From Haloarcula pellucida (GTDB taxonomy: Archaea; Halobacteriota; Halobacteria; Halobacteriales; Haloarculaceae), in assembly GCF_014647235.1 (NCBI RefSeq), contig NZ_BMOU01000001.1, positions 848,262 through 912,261 of the forward strand: DNA of 64,000 nucleotides, given 5' to 3'. Below the pieces are notes generated by a model, which ran no database searches, was not told where the DNA came from, and saw nothing but the letters and a program-made list of their open reading frames with translations. The translations under genes and the position numbers were made by a program. Of the stretch, positions 12,171-21,207 are shown piece after piece. Each line of letters opens with the position of its first letter. Position 1 is the stretch's first letter.

Positions 12171-13079
12171 ATGGTTTCAGTGTCGAGCGTCCTCGTCGTC
12201 GGTGCGACCGGGAATCAGGGCGGCGCGGTCGTTGACCACCTCCTCGCCGCCGACACCGACTTCGAGGTGTACGGACTGACCAGAGACACAGACAGTGACG
12301 CCGCGCGCGCACTCGCGGCCCGGGGCGTGACGATGGTCGAGGGGGACCTCTACGGCCCCGAGAGCTTCCGCGACCACGTCGCGGCCGTCGACGGCGTCTT
12401 CGCCGTCACCAACTTCTGGACCGAGGGGTACGACGGACAGGTCCAGCAGGGCCAGAACCTCGCCGACGTGGCCGCCGAAGAGGGCGTCGAGCAGTTCGTC
12501 TTCAGCGGCGTGGGCGGCCACGAGCGTGACACCGGCATCCCGCACTTCGAATCCGCGTGGGAGATAGAGCAGTACGCGCGGGACCGCGGACTCCCGATGA
12601 CGGTCCTCCAACCGACGTTCTTCTACCAGAACCTGGAGGGGTTCGTCGAGAGCATCGTCGAGGACCGGACGCTCGCGTTCCCCCTCGAAGCGGGCGTGGG
12701 GTTGCAGATGGTCGACGTGGCCGACGTCGGCCACGCCGCGGCCGTCGCCTTCGAACGGCCGGACGAGTTCGTCGGCGAGCGCTACGAACTGGCTGGCGAC
12801 GAGAAGACGCTCGACGAGACCGCCGCACTCGTCTCCGAGGTGTCTGGCCTCGACGTCGAGGCGTATCACGTCCCCATCGACGAGGCCGCCGCTCAGTTCG
12901 GCGAGGAGTTCGCCGTCATGTGCGAGTGGTTCAACGAGGTCGGCTACGACGCCGACGTGGCGGCGCTCGAAGCGACGTTCGGCTTCGAGTTCGCCGACCT
13001 CGAAACCTACCTCCGTGCCCACGGGTGGGAGGACAAGTCCGAGATGGACCAAGTGCCCGGGTGGGTCAAGGCATCGTAG
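12171..13079 (+). CDS. NmrA-like NAD(P)-binding protein
   Basis: A 302-residue Rossmann-fold protein of the NmrA/HSCARG family (atypical short-chain dehydrogenases). The nucleotide motif is VLVVGATGNQGGAVVDHL at the N-terminus, followed by VYGLTRDTDSDAARALAARGV. Family-typical stretches are VTNFWTEG, FVFSGVGGHERDTGIPHFESAWEIE and TVLQPTFFYQN. Members often sense the NADP redox state rather than catalyse a reaction. It stands alone, 89 bp after the ligase and convergent with the histidine kinase gene (29 bp between stops). Confidence 0.85.
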   Translation: MVSVSSVLVVGATGNQGGAVVDHLLAADTDFEVYGLTRDTDSDAARALAARGVTMVEGDLYGPESFRDHVAAVDGVFAVTNFWTEGYDGQVQQGQNLADVAAEEGVEQFVFSGVGGHERDTGIPHFESAWEIEQYARDRGLPMTVLQPTFFYQNLEGFVESIVEDRTLAFPLEAGVGLQMVDVADVGHAAAVAFERPDEFVGERYELAGDEKTLDETAALVSEVSGLDVEAYHVPIDEAAAQFGEEFAVMCEWFNEVGYDADVAALEATFGFEFADLETYLRAHGWEDKSEMDQVPGWVKAS

Positions 13080-13108
13080 GTACCCTCGGCCCCGTCTCGA
13101 CGTCGACC

Positions 13109-15955
13109 TCACTCGACGCGCTCGACGCCAGCTATTTCGAACCTCGCCCCGCCCTCGGCGCTCTCGGAGAGGGTCACGTCCCACCCGTGGGCGTCGGCGA
13201 TGCGGTCGACGATGGCGAGTCCGAACCCGGTACCGTCGGGACTGTTCGAGTAGCCGCTCTCGAACACCCGCTGGCGTTCGTCCGGGGATATGCCCGGCCC
13301 GTCGTCCTCGACGTAGAAGCCCGTCCCGTCGTCCAGCGGCCCGACTCGGACAGTCACCGACTCACCGACGGTGTCGGCGTCTTCGACGGCCGAACGACCG
13401 CGTTCCACACTGTCGTCGGACGCCGTCTGACTGCCCGTCGAGCCATGCTCCACGCTGTTGCCGAAGAGGTTCTCCAGCAGTTGTTTGAACCGACTCTCGG
13501 AAGCGTAGATACGGCCGGTCGCGTCGGCGTGGAGCGTGGCCGCACCGGTCGCGACGTTCTGCCAGCAGGCGGTGACGAGTCTGTCGACGTCGACCGGTTC
13601 CGTCTCGTCGATGCTCTGGCCGCTCCGGGCCATCGAGAGTAGCTCTTCGATCAGTTGGTCCATCCGCGCGAGCGCACGCTTGCCTCGTTCGAAGTGTTCT
13701 GTGTCACCGGTCGCCTCGGCCAGTTCCAGCGAGCCTTCGAGGACGCTGAGCGGATTCCGAAGGTCGTGGCTGACGACGCTCGCGAACTCCTCCAATCGCT
13801 TGTTCTGTCGAGTGAGTTCCGACTCTCGCTCACGAAGGAGCGACTCGCGTTCGACGCGCTGGAGCGCGACCGTGAGCGTCGACACGAGGATGTCGAGGAT
13901 GGCCCTGTCCGTCTCACTGAAGGCGTCCGTCCTTGCCGCAGAGACGATGAACACACCGTAGTCTGTCACGGGATAGATTATGCCACTGCCCGCCGGCGTG
14001 TTTCCCGCCAACCGGTCGTCGTCGTCGGTATCCTCGACGTAGAGCGGGTCCGAACCCTCGAACACCTCCCAGACGACCGATGCGACGGGGTCGTCGCTGT
14101 CACGCTCGTATTCGGGTGCTTCGTCGATACCCCCCCGAACACAGTCCGCGTCGGTGACGAGCGTCAATCGCTGCCCGTCCTCACTGAGGGCGTGGTAGCC
14201 GGTAATCTCGGCGCCGATGACTTCCCGCGCCGTCTGGACGGCGACCTGCGCGCTCCGTTCGGCTGTCTGGGTCGCCATCAGCGCTCGCGTCCGCCGCTGG
14301 ATTAGTTCGAGTTTCTCTACCTGTTCTTTCCGTTCGGTCACGTCTCGGACGACACAGACGAGTCCGCCGTCGTCGAGACGCGTCAACGACACCTCCTGTG
14401 GGAACGTCTCACCGTCCGCTCGAACACCGGTGGCCTCGCCCAACCACTCGCCCGACTCGCGGAATTCGGGGAGCACCTCGCGTCCGAGCCGCTCTATTTC
14501 TGTCTCCGAGTAGCACATCCGCCAACTCTCGCCGAGGAACGCCGCCGGGTCATCGTAGCCGTACACCTCTGCGTGGGCCTGATTGACGAAGACGTACTCG
14601 TCGTTCGCGTCTAAAATCGCCATACCGTCGGTGGTCGATGCGAGGGCCGTAGAGCGCGCTTCGAGTTGTTGCTGTCGGGCCTTGTGGTCGGAGATGTCCC
14701 TGCTGTTCACTACGAACTGCACCTCTCCACCGACCTGTGCGCGGCGGATGTGGACTTCTGCGGGGAACGTAGTGCCATCGCGACGACGGAACTTCGTCTC
14801 CAGTTCGAACCGGTCGCCGTCGTCGAGGCGCTCCCAGATGCGGTTGGCCTCGTCTACCTCGACGTTTACGTCGATGTCCCAGACGGACATTCCGACGAGT
14901 TCCGACTTGGTGTACCCCAACTCCTCGCAGAGCGTGGGATTCGCATCGACGATGGTTCCCTCGGCGTCGTGAACCGCGATCATGTCCGGCGAGTTGTCGA
15001 AGAGGCTTTCCAGACGCGTGGTCGTCCGTTCGAGTTCCGTCCGTGTCTGCTGTGCCTGTATCGCGTGTGCGATGTCGTCCCCGAGTTCGGACAGGAGCGT
15101 CCGTTCCGAATCGTCGAAGGCGCTCGGCCGGTCGGCGTAGACGGCGAGGAGGCCGTAGCAGGTCCCCTCGTACGACAACGGGATCGCGGCGACGGCTCGG
15201 AACCCGTAGGTCAGTGCATCCTCTCGCCACGGTTCGAATGCGGGGTCGCTACGGATGTCCTGCGAGACGGCTATCTGCCCCGTTCTGAACGCTCTGCCTG
15301 CCGGACCCTGTCCGGTCGGCGTCTCGTCGACAGTGATCGTCACGCCGTCGAGATACGAGGCATCGACCCCCGCCCAGTTCGTCGGTTCGATGGTCTCAGT
15401 CTCGGGGTCGTGCCGACCCACCCACGCGAACCGGTACGGCTCCGCGTCGCTGAGTAACTCACAGACGCGGCGCTCTATCGCCTCTCGTGAGTCGGTACGG
15501 ACCAGCGCCCGATTGATCCCCCGCATCACACGGCTCACACGCTCTTGCTCCGCCGCTCGCCGAGCAGCCCGGTGCTTCTCGACGGCGGTCCGTATGCGAT
15601 CTGACAGCACCTCGTAGCGTTCGCTGCCGCCCTGGTTCCGTAGATAGGCCGTTGCACCCATTGTCATCGCCTCGCTCGCCACCGCCTCGGACCCGTCGGC
15701 GGCGAACAGGACGAACGGAAGATCGGGATACGTCGTACGAACCGCATCGAGGAATTCCAATCCGTCGCGATTTGCCATCTCGAACGCCGAGACGACACAG
15801 TCGATAGTGGCCGCATCGAGTACTGCCATCCCCCCGGATACGGTCGTCGCCGTTCGGACGGAAAGCCGCTCATCGGTCCGTTCGAGACGTTCAGCCGTCG
15901 ACTCCGCGAGTTGGGCGTCGTCGTTCACGTAGAGGACGGGAACCCCGTCAGCCAT
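13109..15955 (-). CDS. Hybrid sensor histidine kinase with degenerate receiver, GAF and PAS domains
   Basis: A 948-residue soluble kinase. Order: receiver-like domain (about 1-125), GAF (about 150-300), two PAS domains (about 310-560, opening at SLFDNSPDMIAVHDAEG and STTDGMAILDANDEY), second GAF (about 575-705), then HisKA and HATPase. The H-box is ASVVSHDLRNPLS with His730; ATP-binding motifs are LLENLFGNSVEHG, VEDDGPGIS and GTGFGLAIV. In the receiver the phospho-acceptor Asp is replaced by Ala57 (DCVVSAFEM) and the conserved Lys by Asn (AYLRNQGG), so it should not be phosphorylated. No transmembrane helix, so the input is cytoplasmic. No cognate regulator is adjacent. Confidence 0.93.
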   Translation of the reverse strand: MADGVPVLYVNDDAQLAESTAERLERTDERLSVRTATTVSGGMAVLDAATIDCVVSAFEMANRDGLEFLDAVRTTYPDLPFVLFAADGSEAVASEAMTMGATAYLRNQGGSERYEVLSDRIRTAVEKHRAARRAAEQERVSRVMRGINRALVRTDSREAIERRVCELLSDAEPYRFAWVGRHDPETETIEPTNWAGVDASYLDGVTITVDETPTGQGPAGRAFRTGQIAVSQDIRSDPAFEPWREDALTYGFRAVAAIPLSYEGTCYGLLAVYADRPSAFDDSERTLLSELGDDIAHAIQAQQTRTELERTTTRLESLFDNSPDMIAVHDAEGTIVDANPTLCEELGYTKSELVGMSVWDIDVNVEVDEANRIWERLDDGDRFELETKFRRRDGTTFPAEVHIRRAQVGGEVQFVVNSRDISDHKARQQQLEARSTALASTTDGMAILDANDEYVFVNQAHAEVYGYDDPAAFLGESWRMCYSETEIERLGREVLPEFRESGEWLGEATGVRADGETFPQEVSLTRLDDGGLVCVVRDVTERKEQVEKLELIQRRTRALMATQTAERSAQVAVQTAREVIGAEITGYHALSEDGQRLTLVTDADCVRGGIDEAPEYERDSDDPVASVVWEVFEGSDPLYVEDTDDDDRLAGNTPAGSGIIYPVTDYGVFIVSAARTDAFSETDRAILDILVSTLTVALQRVERESLLRERESELTRQNKRLEEFASVVSHDLRNPLSVLEGSLELAEATGDTEHFERGKRALARMDQLIEELLSMARSGQSIDETEPVDVDRLVTACWQNVATGAATLHADATGRIYASESRFKQLLENLFGNSVEHGSTGSQTASDDSVERGRSAVEDADTVGESVTVRVGPLDDGTGFYVEDDGPGISPDERQRVFESGYSNSPDGTGFGLAIVDRIADAHGWDVTLSESAEGGARFEIAGVERVE

Positions 15956-15991
15956 GCCACATAGTACATTTGAGTGAACAAGTAGCTATCG

Positions 15992-16009
15992 TCACATTTT
16001 ATTATGTGA
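15992..16009. promoter_or_regulatory. Inverted repeat around the TATA box of the kinase gene
   Basis: TCACAT-TTTATT-ATGTGA is a perfect 6-bp-arm inverted repeat. Its AT-rich centre is the likely TATA box for the minus-strand kinase gene, whose ATG is about 40 nt away, so a protein bound here would occlude the promoter. The rest of 15956-16103 shows no gene. Confidence 0.4.
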
Positions 16010-16103
16010 TATTCGGGAGTGACGACGAACAGGTCCGGGACACAGCAGTCGTCCGGGTACACAGCGGTCGAAAGAGCGACGCAGAAACGGGTCGAAGCGG
16101 CCG

Positions 16104-17354
16104 TTACGCCTCGTCGAAGAGGGTGTCGCCGTCGACCATGTGTTCCTCGACGGCGTCCATGTCGAGGGTGAGGCCGAGACCCGGCTCTTCGGGAATCTCG
16201 ATGTAGCCACCTTCGATGACGTCCTCCTCGACGAGGTCCTCCCACCAGCCGAGTTCGTAGGAGTGGTACTCGACGGCCAGCGAGTTCGGCACGGCGGCGC
16301 CGACGTGAGCGCTCGCCATCGTCGCGATGGGCGAGGAGACGTTGTGCATCGCCACCGGGATGTAGTACTGGTTGGCGACGTCTGCGACTTTCCGGGTCTC
16401 ACGCATCCCGCCGACCTTCGGCATGTCGGGCGCGATCATGTCGACCGCCTGATTCTCGATGAGGCGGCGCTCCTCGGTCACGCGGTAGCGGTTCTCACCG
16501 ACGGTGATGGGCGTCGTCGTCGACTTCGTGACCTCCTCCTGCACTTCGAGGTTCTCCGGCGGGACGGGGTCTTCGAGCCACCAGACGTCGTACTCCTCGA
16601 TGGCGTCGGCCAGACGCTTTCCGGAGCCACCGGAGAACGTCCAGTGACAGTCGAAGGCCACGTCGGCGCGGTCCTTGACGCGTTCGGTGACCTTCTCGAC
16701 GATCTCGGCTTTGTGGCGGATCTCGCCCGGGCGGAGGTGACGGTTCGCTCGGTCCTTCTCCAGCCCGCTGGGCACGTCGAGGTCGAATTTGAGGGCGTCG
16801 TAGCCCAGTTCCTCGACGACGCGCTCTGCCTCGTCGGCGCAAGCCTCGGCGTCGGCCTCCTCCTCGGTGTGACAGTCACAGTAGACGCGCATCTCGTCGC
16901 GGTACTTGCCACCGAGGAGCTGGTAGGCCGGAATCTCCAGAATCTTCCCGGCGAGGTCGTGGAGTGCGACCTCGATGCCCGCGATGGCGGTGACGGTGAC
17001 GCCCTCGACGGAACCCTCGCCGGACATCTTCTGGATGAGGTGTTCGTAGAGGCGGTCGATGTCGAGTGGGTTCTCGCCCACCACGAACGGCTTCATGCGC
17101 TCGATGAGTTCCGGGACACCGGCTCCCCAGTAGGCCTCGCCGGTACCCACGATACCGGCGTCGGTGTAGATGCGCACGAGCGTCCACGGGAAGTTCCCGT
17201 CGACCATCGTCGTCTGGACGTCCGTAATCTCGACGTCGCGGCCACCGCCGCGTTTCGCCGTGACGCCCATCGTCTCCGAGGAGAGTTCGCGCATCGTATA
17301 CTCAGCGTTGGGGTCGTGCAGGTCAGCGTAGTCTACGTCGTTCGCCAATCCCAT
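16104..17354 (-). CDS. Enolase-superfamily sugar-acid dehydratase (mandelate racemase/muconate lactonizing type)
   Basis: A 416-residue protein with the two-domain layout of the mandelate racemase subgroup: an N-terminal capping domain (ITDVQTTMVDGNFPWTLVRIYTDAGIVGTGEA) and a TIM barrel. Apparent catalytic and metal residues are Lys in ALKFDLDVP, Asp in FDCHWTF, Glu in WWLEDPVPPEN, Glu in VGENRYR and His in MHNVSSP. Haloarchaeal gluconate and xylonate dehydratases belong to this superfamily, so a role in dehydrating an aldonic acid to a 2-keto-3-deoxy acid is likely. It follows a signal-less binding-protein homologue on the same strand (50 bp between). Substrate not assignable. Confidence 0.82.
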   Translation of the reverse strand: MGLANDVDYADLHDPNAEYTMRELSSETMGVTAKRGGGRDVEITDVQTTMVDGNFPWTLVRIYTDAGIVGTGEAYWGAGVPELIERMKPFVVGENPLDIDRLYEHLIQKMSGEGSVEGVTVTAIAGIEVALHDLAGKILEIPAYQLLGGKYRDEMRVYCDCHTEEEADAEACADEAERVVEELGYDALKFDLDVPSGLEKDRANRHLRPGEIRHKAEIVEKVTERVKDRADVAFDCHWTFSGGSGKRLADAIEEYDVWWLEDPVPPENLEVQEEVTKSTTTPITVGENRYRVTEERRLIENQAVDMIAPDMPKVGGMRETRKVADVANQYYIPVAMHNVSSPIATMASAHVGAAVPNSLAVEYHSYELGWWEDLVEEDVIEGGYIEIPEEPGLGLTLDMDAVEEHMVDGDTLFDEA

Positions 17355-17404
17355 GGTGGTGGCTTGCTAGGCCCGTTACAAAAGTGTAGAGGAATCGGTT
17401 CCGA

Positions 17405-18601
17405 CTACGCGGACGTGTCCAGCGCGGCGACGACTTCGTCGGCGACGGCTTCGGGGTCCCACGACGAGACGAACGACGACATGGCCGTCTTGAGTTCGAT
17501 GAGTTGATCCGGACGGACGCCCAGTCCGTGGGTTATCGACAGCGGTTGCGCCGTCGACTGCTGGAACGCGGTCTGCTGTTCCTGCAGGAACGGCGTGAAC
17601 GCGGACGTGTCCACGTCGGTACGGGGTGGGATGGATCCCTTCTTCTGATTGAACCGCTTCTGACCGTCGGCAGAGCCAACGTAGGAGAGGAACGTCGAGA
17701 CAGTCTCCGGGTTGTCGGTCGCGTTAGCGGCGATGACCGCGTCCATGTTCATCGCGTACAGGCCGTCGGTCCCGGGGAACGGCACGTGGTCCCAGTGGGT
17801 TCCGTAGTCGAACTGCGCGGACTCGGTGTACGCTCCGGCCGCCCAGTCGCCCTGATGGAAGAAGACGGACTCGCCGTCGACGAACCGCTCGTTGGCGTCC
17901 GTTAGCGACAGATAGAGTTTGTCCTCGGTCGCCACTTCGGCGTACTGTCTGACGATGTCGAGGGCGTCGACGATCGCTCGACGGTGGGCCGCCGCGGCGT
18001 CGTCCGTGACGCCGCGGAACGTCTCGTGGCCGTGTTCGCCCAGCAACACCGTCTCCCACATCTGGAGGACCGTCCACGGGTTCTTCATCGGGAACAGCAT
18101 CCCGGTGTGGTCGGTTTCGGCGTCGATGCGCCGGAGTTCCTCCGCGAACGCGCGCGGACTGTCGATAGTGGCGGGGTCGAGTCCCAGTTCCTCCGCTTGC
18201 CGCACGTCGTAAAAGAGGTTGTTGATGCGGTGGATGTTCAGCGGCACCGCACGGTACGTGCCGTCGAACGTCGCGGCCTCTCGTGGGCCGTCGAGGTAGT
18301 ACTGCTCCATGTCGCTGTCCTCCCAGACGGCCGTGACGTCCCCCAGAACGGAAGCGTCCTCGTACGGTTTGAGGTTCTTGCCCGGCCACTCCATCCAGAC
18401 GTCCGGCGGACTCTCCTTGAGGATGCGACTCTTGACCTCCAGACTCAGGTTCTCGTCCGCGACGTCGTTCATCGAGACGTCCGGATGTCGCTGGCTGAAC
18501 CCCTCGAACAACGCGTCGAGTGCCGCGCCGCCGTCGCCACCGACCAACCGGTGTAGCAACTCACCGCTTTCGCCCCCACCGATGGACGTAGAACGTGACA
18601 T
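17405..18601 (-). CDS. Sugar-binding-protein homologue without signal peptide (cytoplasmic)
   Basis: A 398-residue homologue of family 1 sugar-binding proteins. It closely parallels the lipoprotein at 40524: both share ALDALFEGF/AINALFEGF, WPGKNL, VPLNIHRINNLFY, FHQGDWAAG/LHQGDWAAG, VPFPGT and KKGSIPPRTD. Here the protein starts only about 17 residues before the fold and has no Tat or Sec signal, hydrophobic stretch or lipobox. An in-frame TAG at 18614-18616 sits four codons upstream of the ATG, and only about 100 bp separate it from the divergent transducer gene, so no hidden N-terminus fits. It should be cytoplasmic. A sensing role with the adjacent transducer, or as a sugar sensor for the following dehydratase gene, is inferred. 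Confidence 0.8.
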   Translation of the reverse strand: MSRSTSIGGGESGELLHRLVGGDGGAALDALFEGFSQRHPDVSMNDVADENLSLEVKSRILKESPPDVWMEWPGKNLKPYEDASVLGDVTAVWEDSDMEQYYLDGPREAATFDGTYRAVPLNIHRINNLFYDVRQAEELGLDPATIDSPRAFAEELRRIDAETDHTGMLFPMKNPWTVLQMWETVLLGEHGHETFRGVTDDAAAAHRRAIVDALDIVRQYAEVATEDKLYLSLTDANERFVDGESVFFHQGDWAAGAYTESAQFDYGTHWDHVPFPGTDGLYAMNMDAVIAANATDNPETVSTFLSYVGSADGQKRFNQKKGSIPPRTDVDTSAFTPFLQEQQTAFQQSTAQPLSITHGLGVRPDQLIELKTAMSSFVSSWDPEAVADEVVAALDTSA

Positions 18602-18672
18602 ACCATCCCGTCGCTATCGAGTCGTTAAGAAATTTCCCCGCCCGTTCTCATTCGTGATTTTTCAGGCATGAT

Positions 18673-18700
18673 GATTTATATCCCCCATCTCAAAAGGAGT
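18673..18700 (+). promoter_or_regulatory. Promoter and Shine-Dalgarno sequence of the transducer gene
   Basis: GATTTATA (18673-18680) is a TATA-like box about 30 nt upstream of ATG 18704, and AAAAGGAGT just before the start is a clear Shine-Dalgarno sequence. Together they fix 18704, rather than the ATG at 18668, as the start. Confidence 0.6.
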
Positions 18701-18703
18701 CGT

Positions 18704-20188
18704 ATGGTTGACTGGCAACAACGGGGCGTGGCGCTGGCCGTGGTGGGACAGTTCGGCCACGCGTTATTTCAGGTACTCGTGTTCGGGTTCGCACCGACCG
18801 AGCTGATACCGGTTCTCTCTGGAGCGGGGTTCGTCGTCGGCGGCACGACGGCAGTCTACTCTGTTCGATACGTGCAGGCCGAACACGAACGTATCGCGAC
18901 CGACCGGGACGCGCTGGAACGCGAGCGTGACCGTCTCGAAGACGAACTGGAGCGGACGCGAATACTCCGGGACGAACTCGTCGTCGATCTGGCCTCGGCG
19001 CGGGCCAAACGCCGCGAGCAGGGCCCGCCGACGGCGGGCACGCAGCTAGCACCGCTGGCTGACGGTGGCGTCGCGGGCGCGGGGAGCGTGACGGTCGACG
19101 ACCTGAACGGCTATCTCGACGCCTGCTGTCAGACGCTCGATGCGGCAAGCGAAGGCGACCTCCGACAGCGGATGGACGCCGAGACACCCTCGGCCTCGCT
19201 TAACGACCTCGCACGGGAGTTCAACGAGCTTGCGGACGCCTTCGAACAGACTATCGACACGGCGAGTGAGTTCTCCGAGGACGTCGCCGGCTCGTCAGAG
19301 CAGGTGTCTGCCGCGACCGACGCGGTCAAAGAGGCCTCCGAGAGCGTCGCCGGGACCGTCCAGGAGATCGCGGACGTGTTCCACGAACAGCACCAGCAGA
19401 TCTCGACGATCAGTCAGGAGATGTCCGACATGTCCGCGACCATCGAGGAGATAGCCGCCTCCTCGAACGAGGTCACGGAGATGGCCAAGAAGACCGAAAA
19501 GCGGACCGTCGAAGGTATCGAGGCGGGCCGAGAGGCCCACGAGACCATGGCGACGACCGTCGACCAGACCGACGACGTCGTCGAGACGGTCCAGACGCTC
19601 GACGACCAGATGGAGGAGGTCGGGAATATCGTCGACCTCATCGACAACATCGCCGAGCAGACGAACATCCTCGCGCTCAACGCCTCGATCGAGGCCGCAC
19701 ACGCCTCCTCCGGGGCCGAGAACAACGGCTTCGGCGTCGTCGCCGACGAGGTGAAATCGCTCGCCGAGGAGACCAAAGACGCCACGAACCAGATAGAAAA
19801 CCGTATCGAGGACATCCAAGAGCAGACCGAGGACGCCGTCGACGAGATAACCGAGATGCAGGACTCCGTCGAGGACGGACAGGAAGCCGTCGACGAGGGA
19901 CTGGAAGCCCTCGAATCGATCATGGAACACGTTCAGGAGACCAGTTCCGGCGTCAAGGAGATCAGCAACGCCACCGACGATCAGGCGGCCACCTCCGAGG
20001 AGGTCGCCTCCATCGCCGACGACGTGGCAAAGACCTCCCGCAAGAACGTCGAGGAGGCCGAACACGTCGCCGCCATCGCCGAAGAGCAGAACCTCGCACT
20101 CGGCGAGATGTACGTCAACGTCCGGATGCTCACCATGCGCGCACAGCAACTCAGCACGCTGTTCGACCGGTACGAGACGGCCGACTGA
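18704..20188 (+). CDS. Methyl-accepting chemotaxis transducer lacking an extracellular sensor domain
   Basis: A 494-residue transducer. Residues about 8-60 hold two closely spaced transmembrane segments (GVALAVVGQFGHALFQVLVF and LIPVLSGAGFVVGGTTAVY) with only a few residues between them, so there is no room for an extracellular ligand domain. A charged coiled coil follows (about 65-110), then a HAMP-like region (ARE-FNELADAFEQTID) and a long helical signalling domain. The hairpin tip reads IAEQTNILALNASIEAAHAS...GFGVVADEVKSLAEET, the family signature. Sensing must be cytoplasmic or membrane-borne. It is divergent from the signal-less sugar-binding homologue, a possible partner. Confidence 0.9.
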   Translation: MVDWQQRGVALAVVGQFGHALFQVLVFGFAPTELIPVLSGAGFVVGGTTAVYSVRYVQAEHERIATDRDALERERDRLEDELERTRILRDELVVDLASARAKRREQGPPTAGTQLAPLADGGVAGAGSVTVDDLNGYLDACCQTLDAASEGDLRQRMDAETPSASLNDLAREFNELADAFEQTIDTASEFSEDVAGSSEQVSAATDAVKEASESVAGTVQEIADVFHEQHQQISTISQEMSDMSATIEEIAASSNEVTEMAKKTEKRTVEGIEAGREAHETMATTVDQTDDVVETVQTLDDQMEEVGNIVDLIDNIAEQTNILALNASIEAAHASSGAENNGFGVVADEVKSLAEETKDATNQIENRIEDIQEQTEDAVDEITEMQDSVEDGQEAVDEGLEALESIMEHVQETSSGVKEISNATDDQAATSEEVASIADDVAKTSRKNVEEAEHVAAIAEEQNLALGEMYVNVRMLTMRAQQLSTLFDRYETAD

Positions 20189-20203
20189 GCCCCCGAATTT
20201 TTA

Positions 20204-20221
20204 TCGCAACACCGGTTGTAA
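20204..20221. promoter_or_regulatory. Sugar-island operator, copy A
   Basis: TCGCAACA-CC-GGTTGTAA is the most degenerate of five related 18-bp inverted repeats (consensus TNACAACA-NN-YGTTGTTA). It directly follows a TTTTTAT box and begins 26 bp before ATG 20230, covering the expected transcription start, as in copy D. That position favours repression. Confidence 0.5.
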
Positions 20222-20229
20222 ATCGCCGT

Positions 20230-21198
20230 ATGCAAATCGGTGTCTTGACTGTCCCACTCGGTGACCGACCGCTCTCGGATGCACTGTCCTATCTCGACGA
20301 CATCGGCGTCGGAGCGGTGGAACTCGGCTGTGGCGGGTTCCCTGGTGACGACCATCTCCCGCGCGAGGAGTACCTCGGCGACGAGGACGCACAGGCCGAC
20401 CTCCACGAACTGCTCGACGAACACGGGATGGACGTGAGCGCGTTGGCGACCCACAACAACCCGCTCCACCCCGACGAGGAGCGGGCGGCCGAGGCGGACA
20501 CGGAACTGCGGGAGGCCATCGAACTGGCCGACCAGTTGGGCGTCGACGCGGTCACCTGCTTCTCCGGACTCCCGGCCGGCGGACCCAACGACGAAGTGCC
20601 CAACTGGGTGACCGCGCCGTGGCCCGGCGAACACGCCGACGCCCACGAGTACCAGTGGGAGGTCGCCGTCGAGTACTGGACCGACCTCGCCGACCACGCC
20701 GCCGCCCACGACGTCGACGTCGCCATCGAGATGCACCCCAACATGCTCGTCTACGAGCCACACGGAATGCTCGAACTCAGGGAGGCGACCAACGAGTACA
20801 TCGGCGCGAACTTCGACCCCTCGCACCTCTACTGGCAGGGCATCGACGTCACCGCCGCCATCCGACTGCTCGGCGACCACGACGCCATCCACCACTTCCA
20901 CGCCAAAGACACCAAAGTCTACGAAGAGAACGCCCGCGAGAAGGGCGTCCTCGACACGACCGGCTACACCGAGGAAGCGGACCGGTCGTGGCTGTTTCGC
21001 TCCATCGGCTACGGTCACGGCGAACAACACTGGAAAGACGTCGTCTCGACCCTGCGGATGGTCGGCTACGACGGCGCGCTCTCCATCGAACACGAGGACT
21101 CGCTCACCAGCGCCCGCGAAGGGCTAGAGAAAGCCGTCGACGTACTCGACCGCGCGGTCTTCGAAACGCAACCCGGCGACGCCTACTGGGCGGAATAA
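20230..21198 (+). CDS. Sugar phosphate isomerase/epimerase-like TIM-barrel protein
   Basis: A 322-residue protein of the xylose-isomerase-like TIM barrel family (IolE/hydroxypyruvate isomerase relatives). Four apparent metal ligands are spread along the barrel: Glu in VAIEMHPNM, Asp in NFDPSHLYWQGID, His in HFHAKDTKV and Glu in LSIEHEDS. The gene is followed after 9 bp by a Gfo/Idh/MocA dehydrogenase, a frequent pairing in pathways that oxidise, isomerise and reduce sugars or inositols via 3-keto intermediates. Operator copy A sits at its promoter. Substrate unknown. Confidence 0.85.
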   Translation: MQIGVLTVPLGDRPLSDALSYLDDIGVGAVELGCGGFPGDDHLPREEYLGDEDAQADLHELLDEHGMDVSALATHNNPLHPDEERAAEADTELREAIELADQLGVDAVTCFSGLPAGGPNDEVPNWVTAPWPGEHADAHEYQWEVAVEYWTDLADHAAAHDVDVAIEMHPNMLVYEPHGMLELREATNEYIGANFDPSHLYWQGIDVTAAIRLLGDHDAIHHFHAKDTKVYEENAREKGVLDTTGYTEEADRSWLFRSIGYGHGEQHWKDVVSTLRMVGYDGALSIEHEDSLTSAREGLEKAVDVLDRAVFETQPGDAYWAE

Positions 21199-21207
21199 CT
21201 ACGACCA

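Noticed and set aside
18602-18703. Frameshift or misassigned start hiding a signal peptide for the binding-protein homologue
   Set aside because: An in-frame stop lies four codons upstream and the 102 bp to the divergent transducer hold promoters but no Tat motif or hydrophobic stretch in any minus-strand frame I could see.
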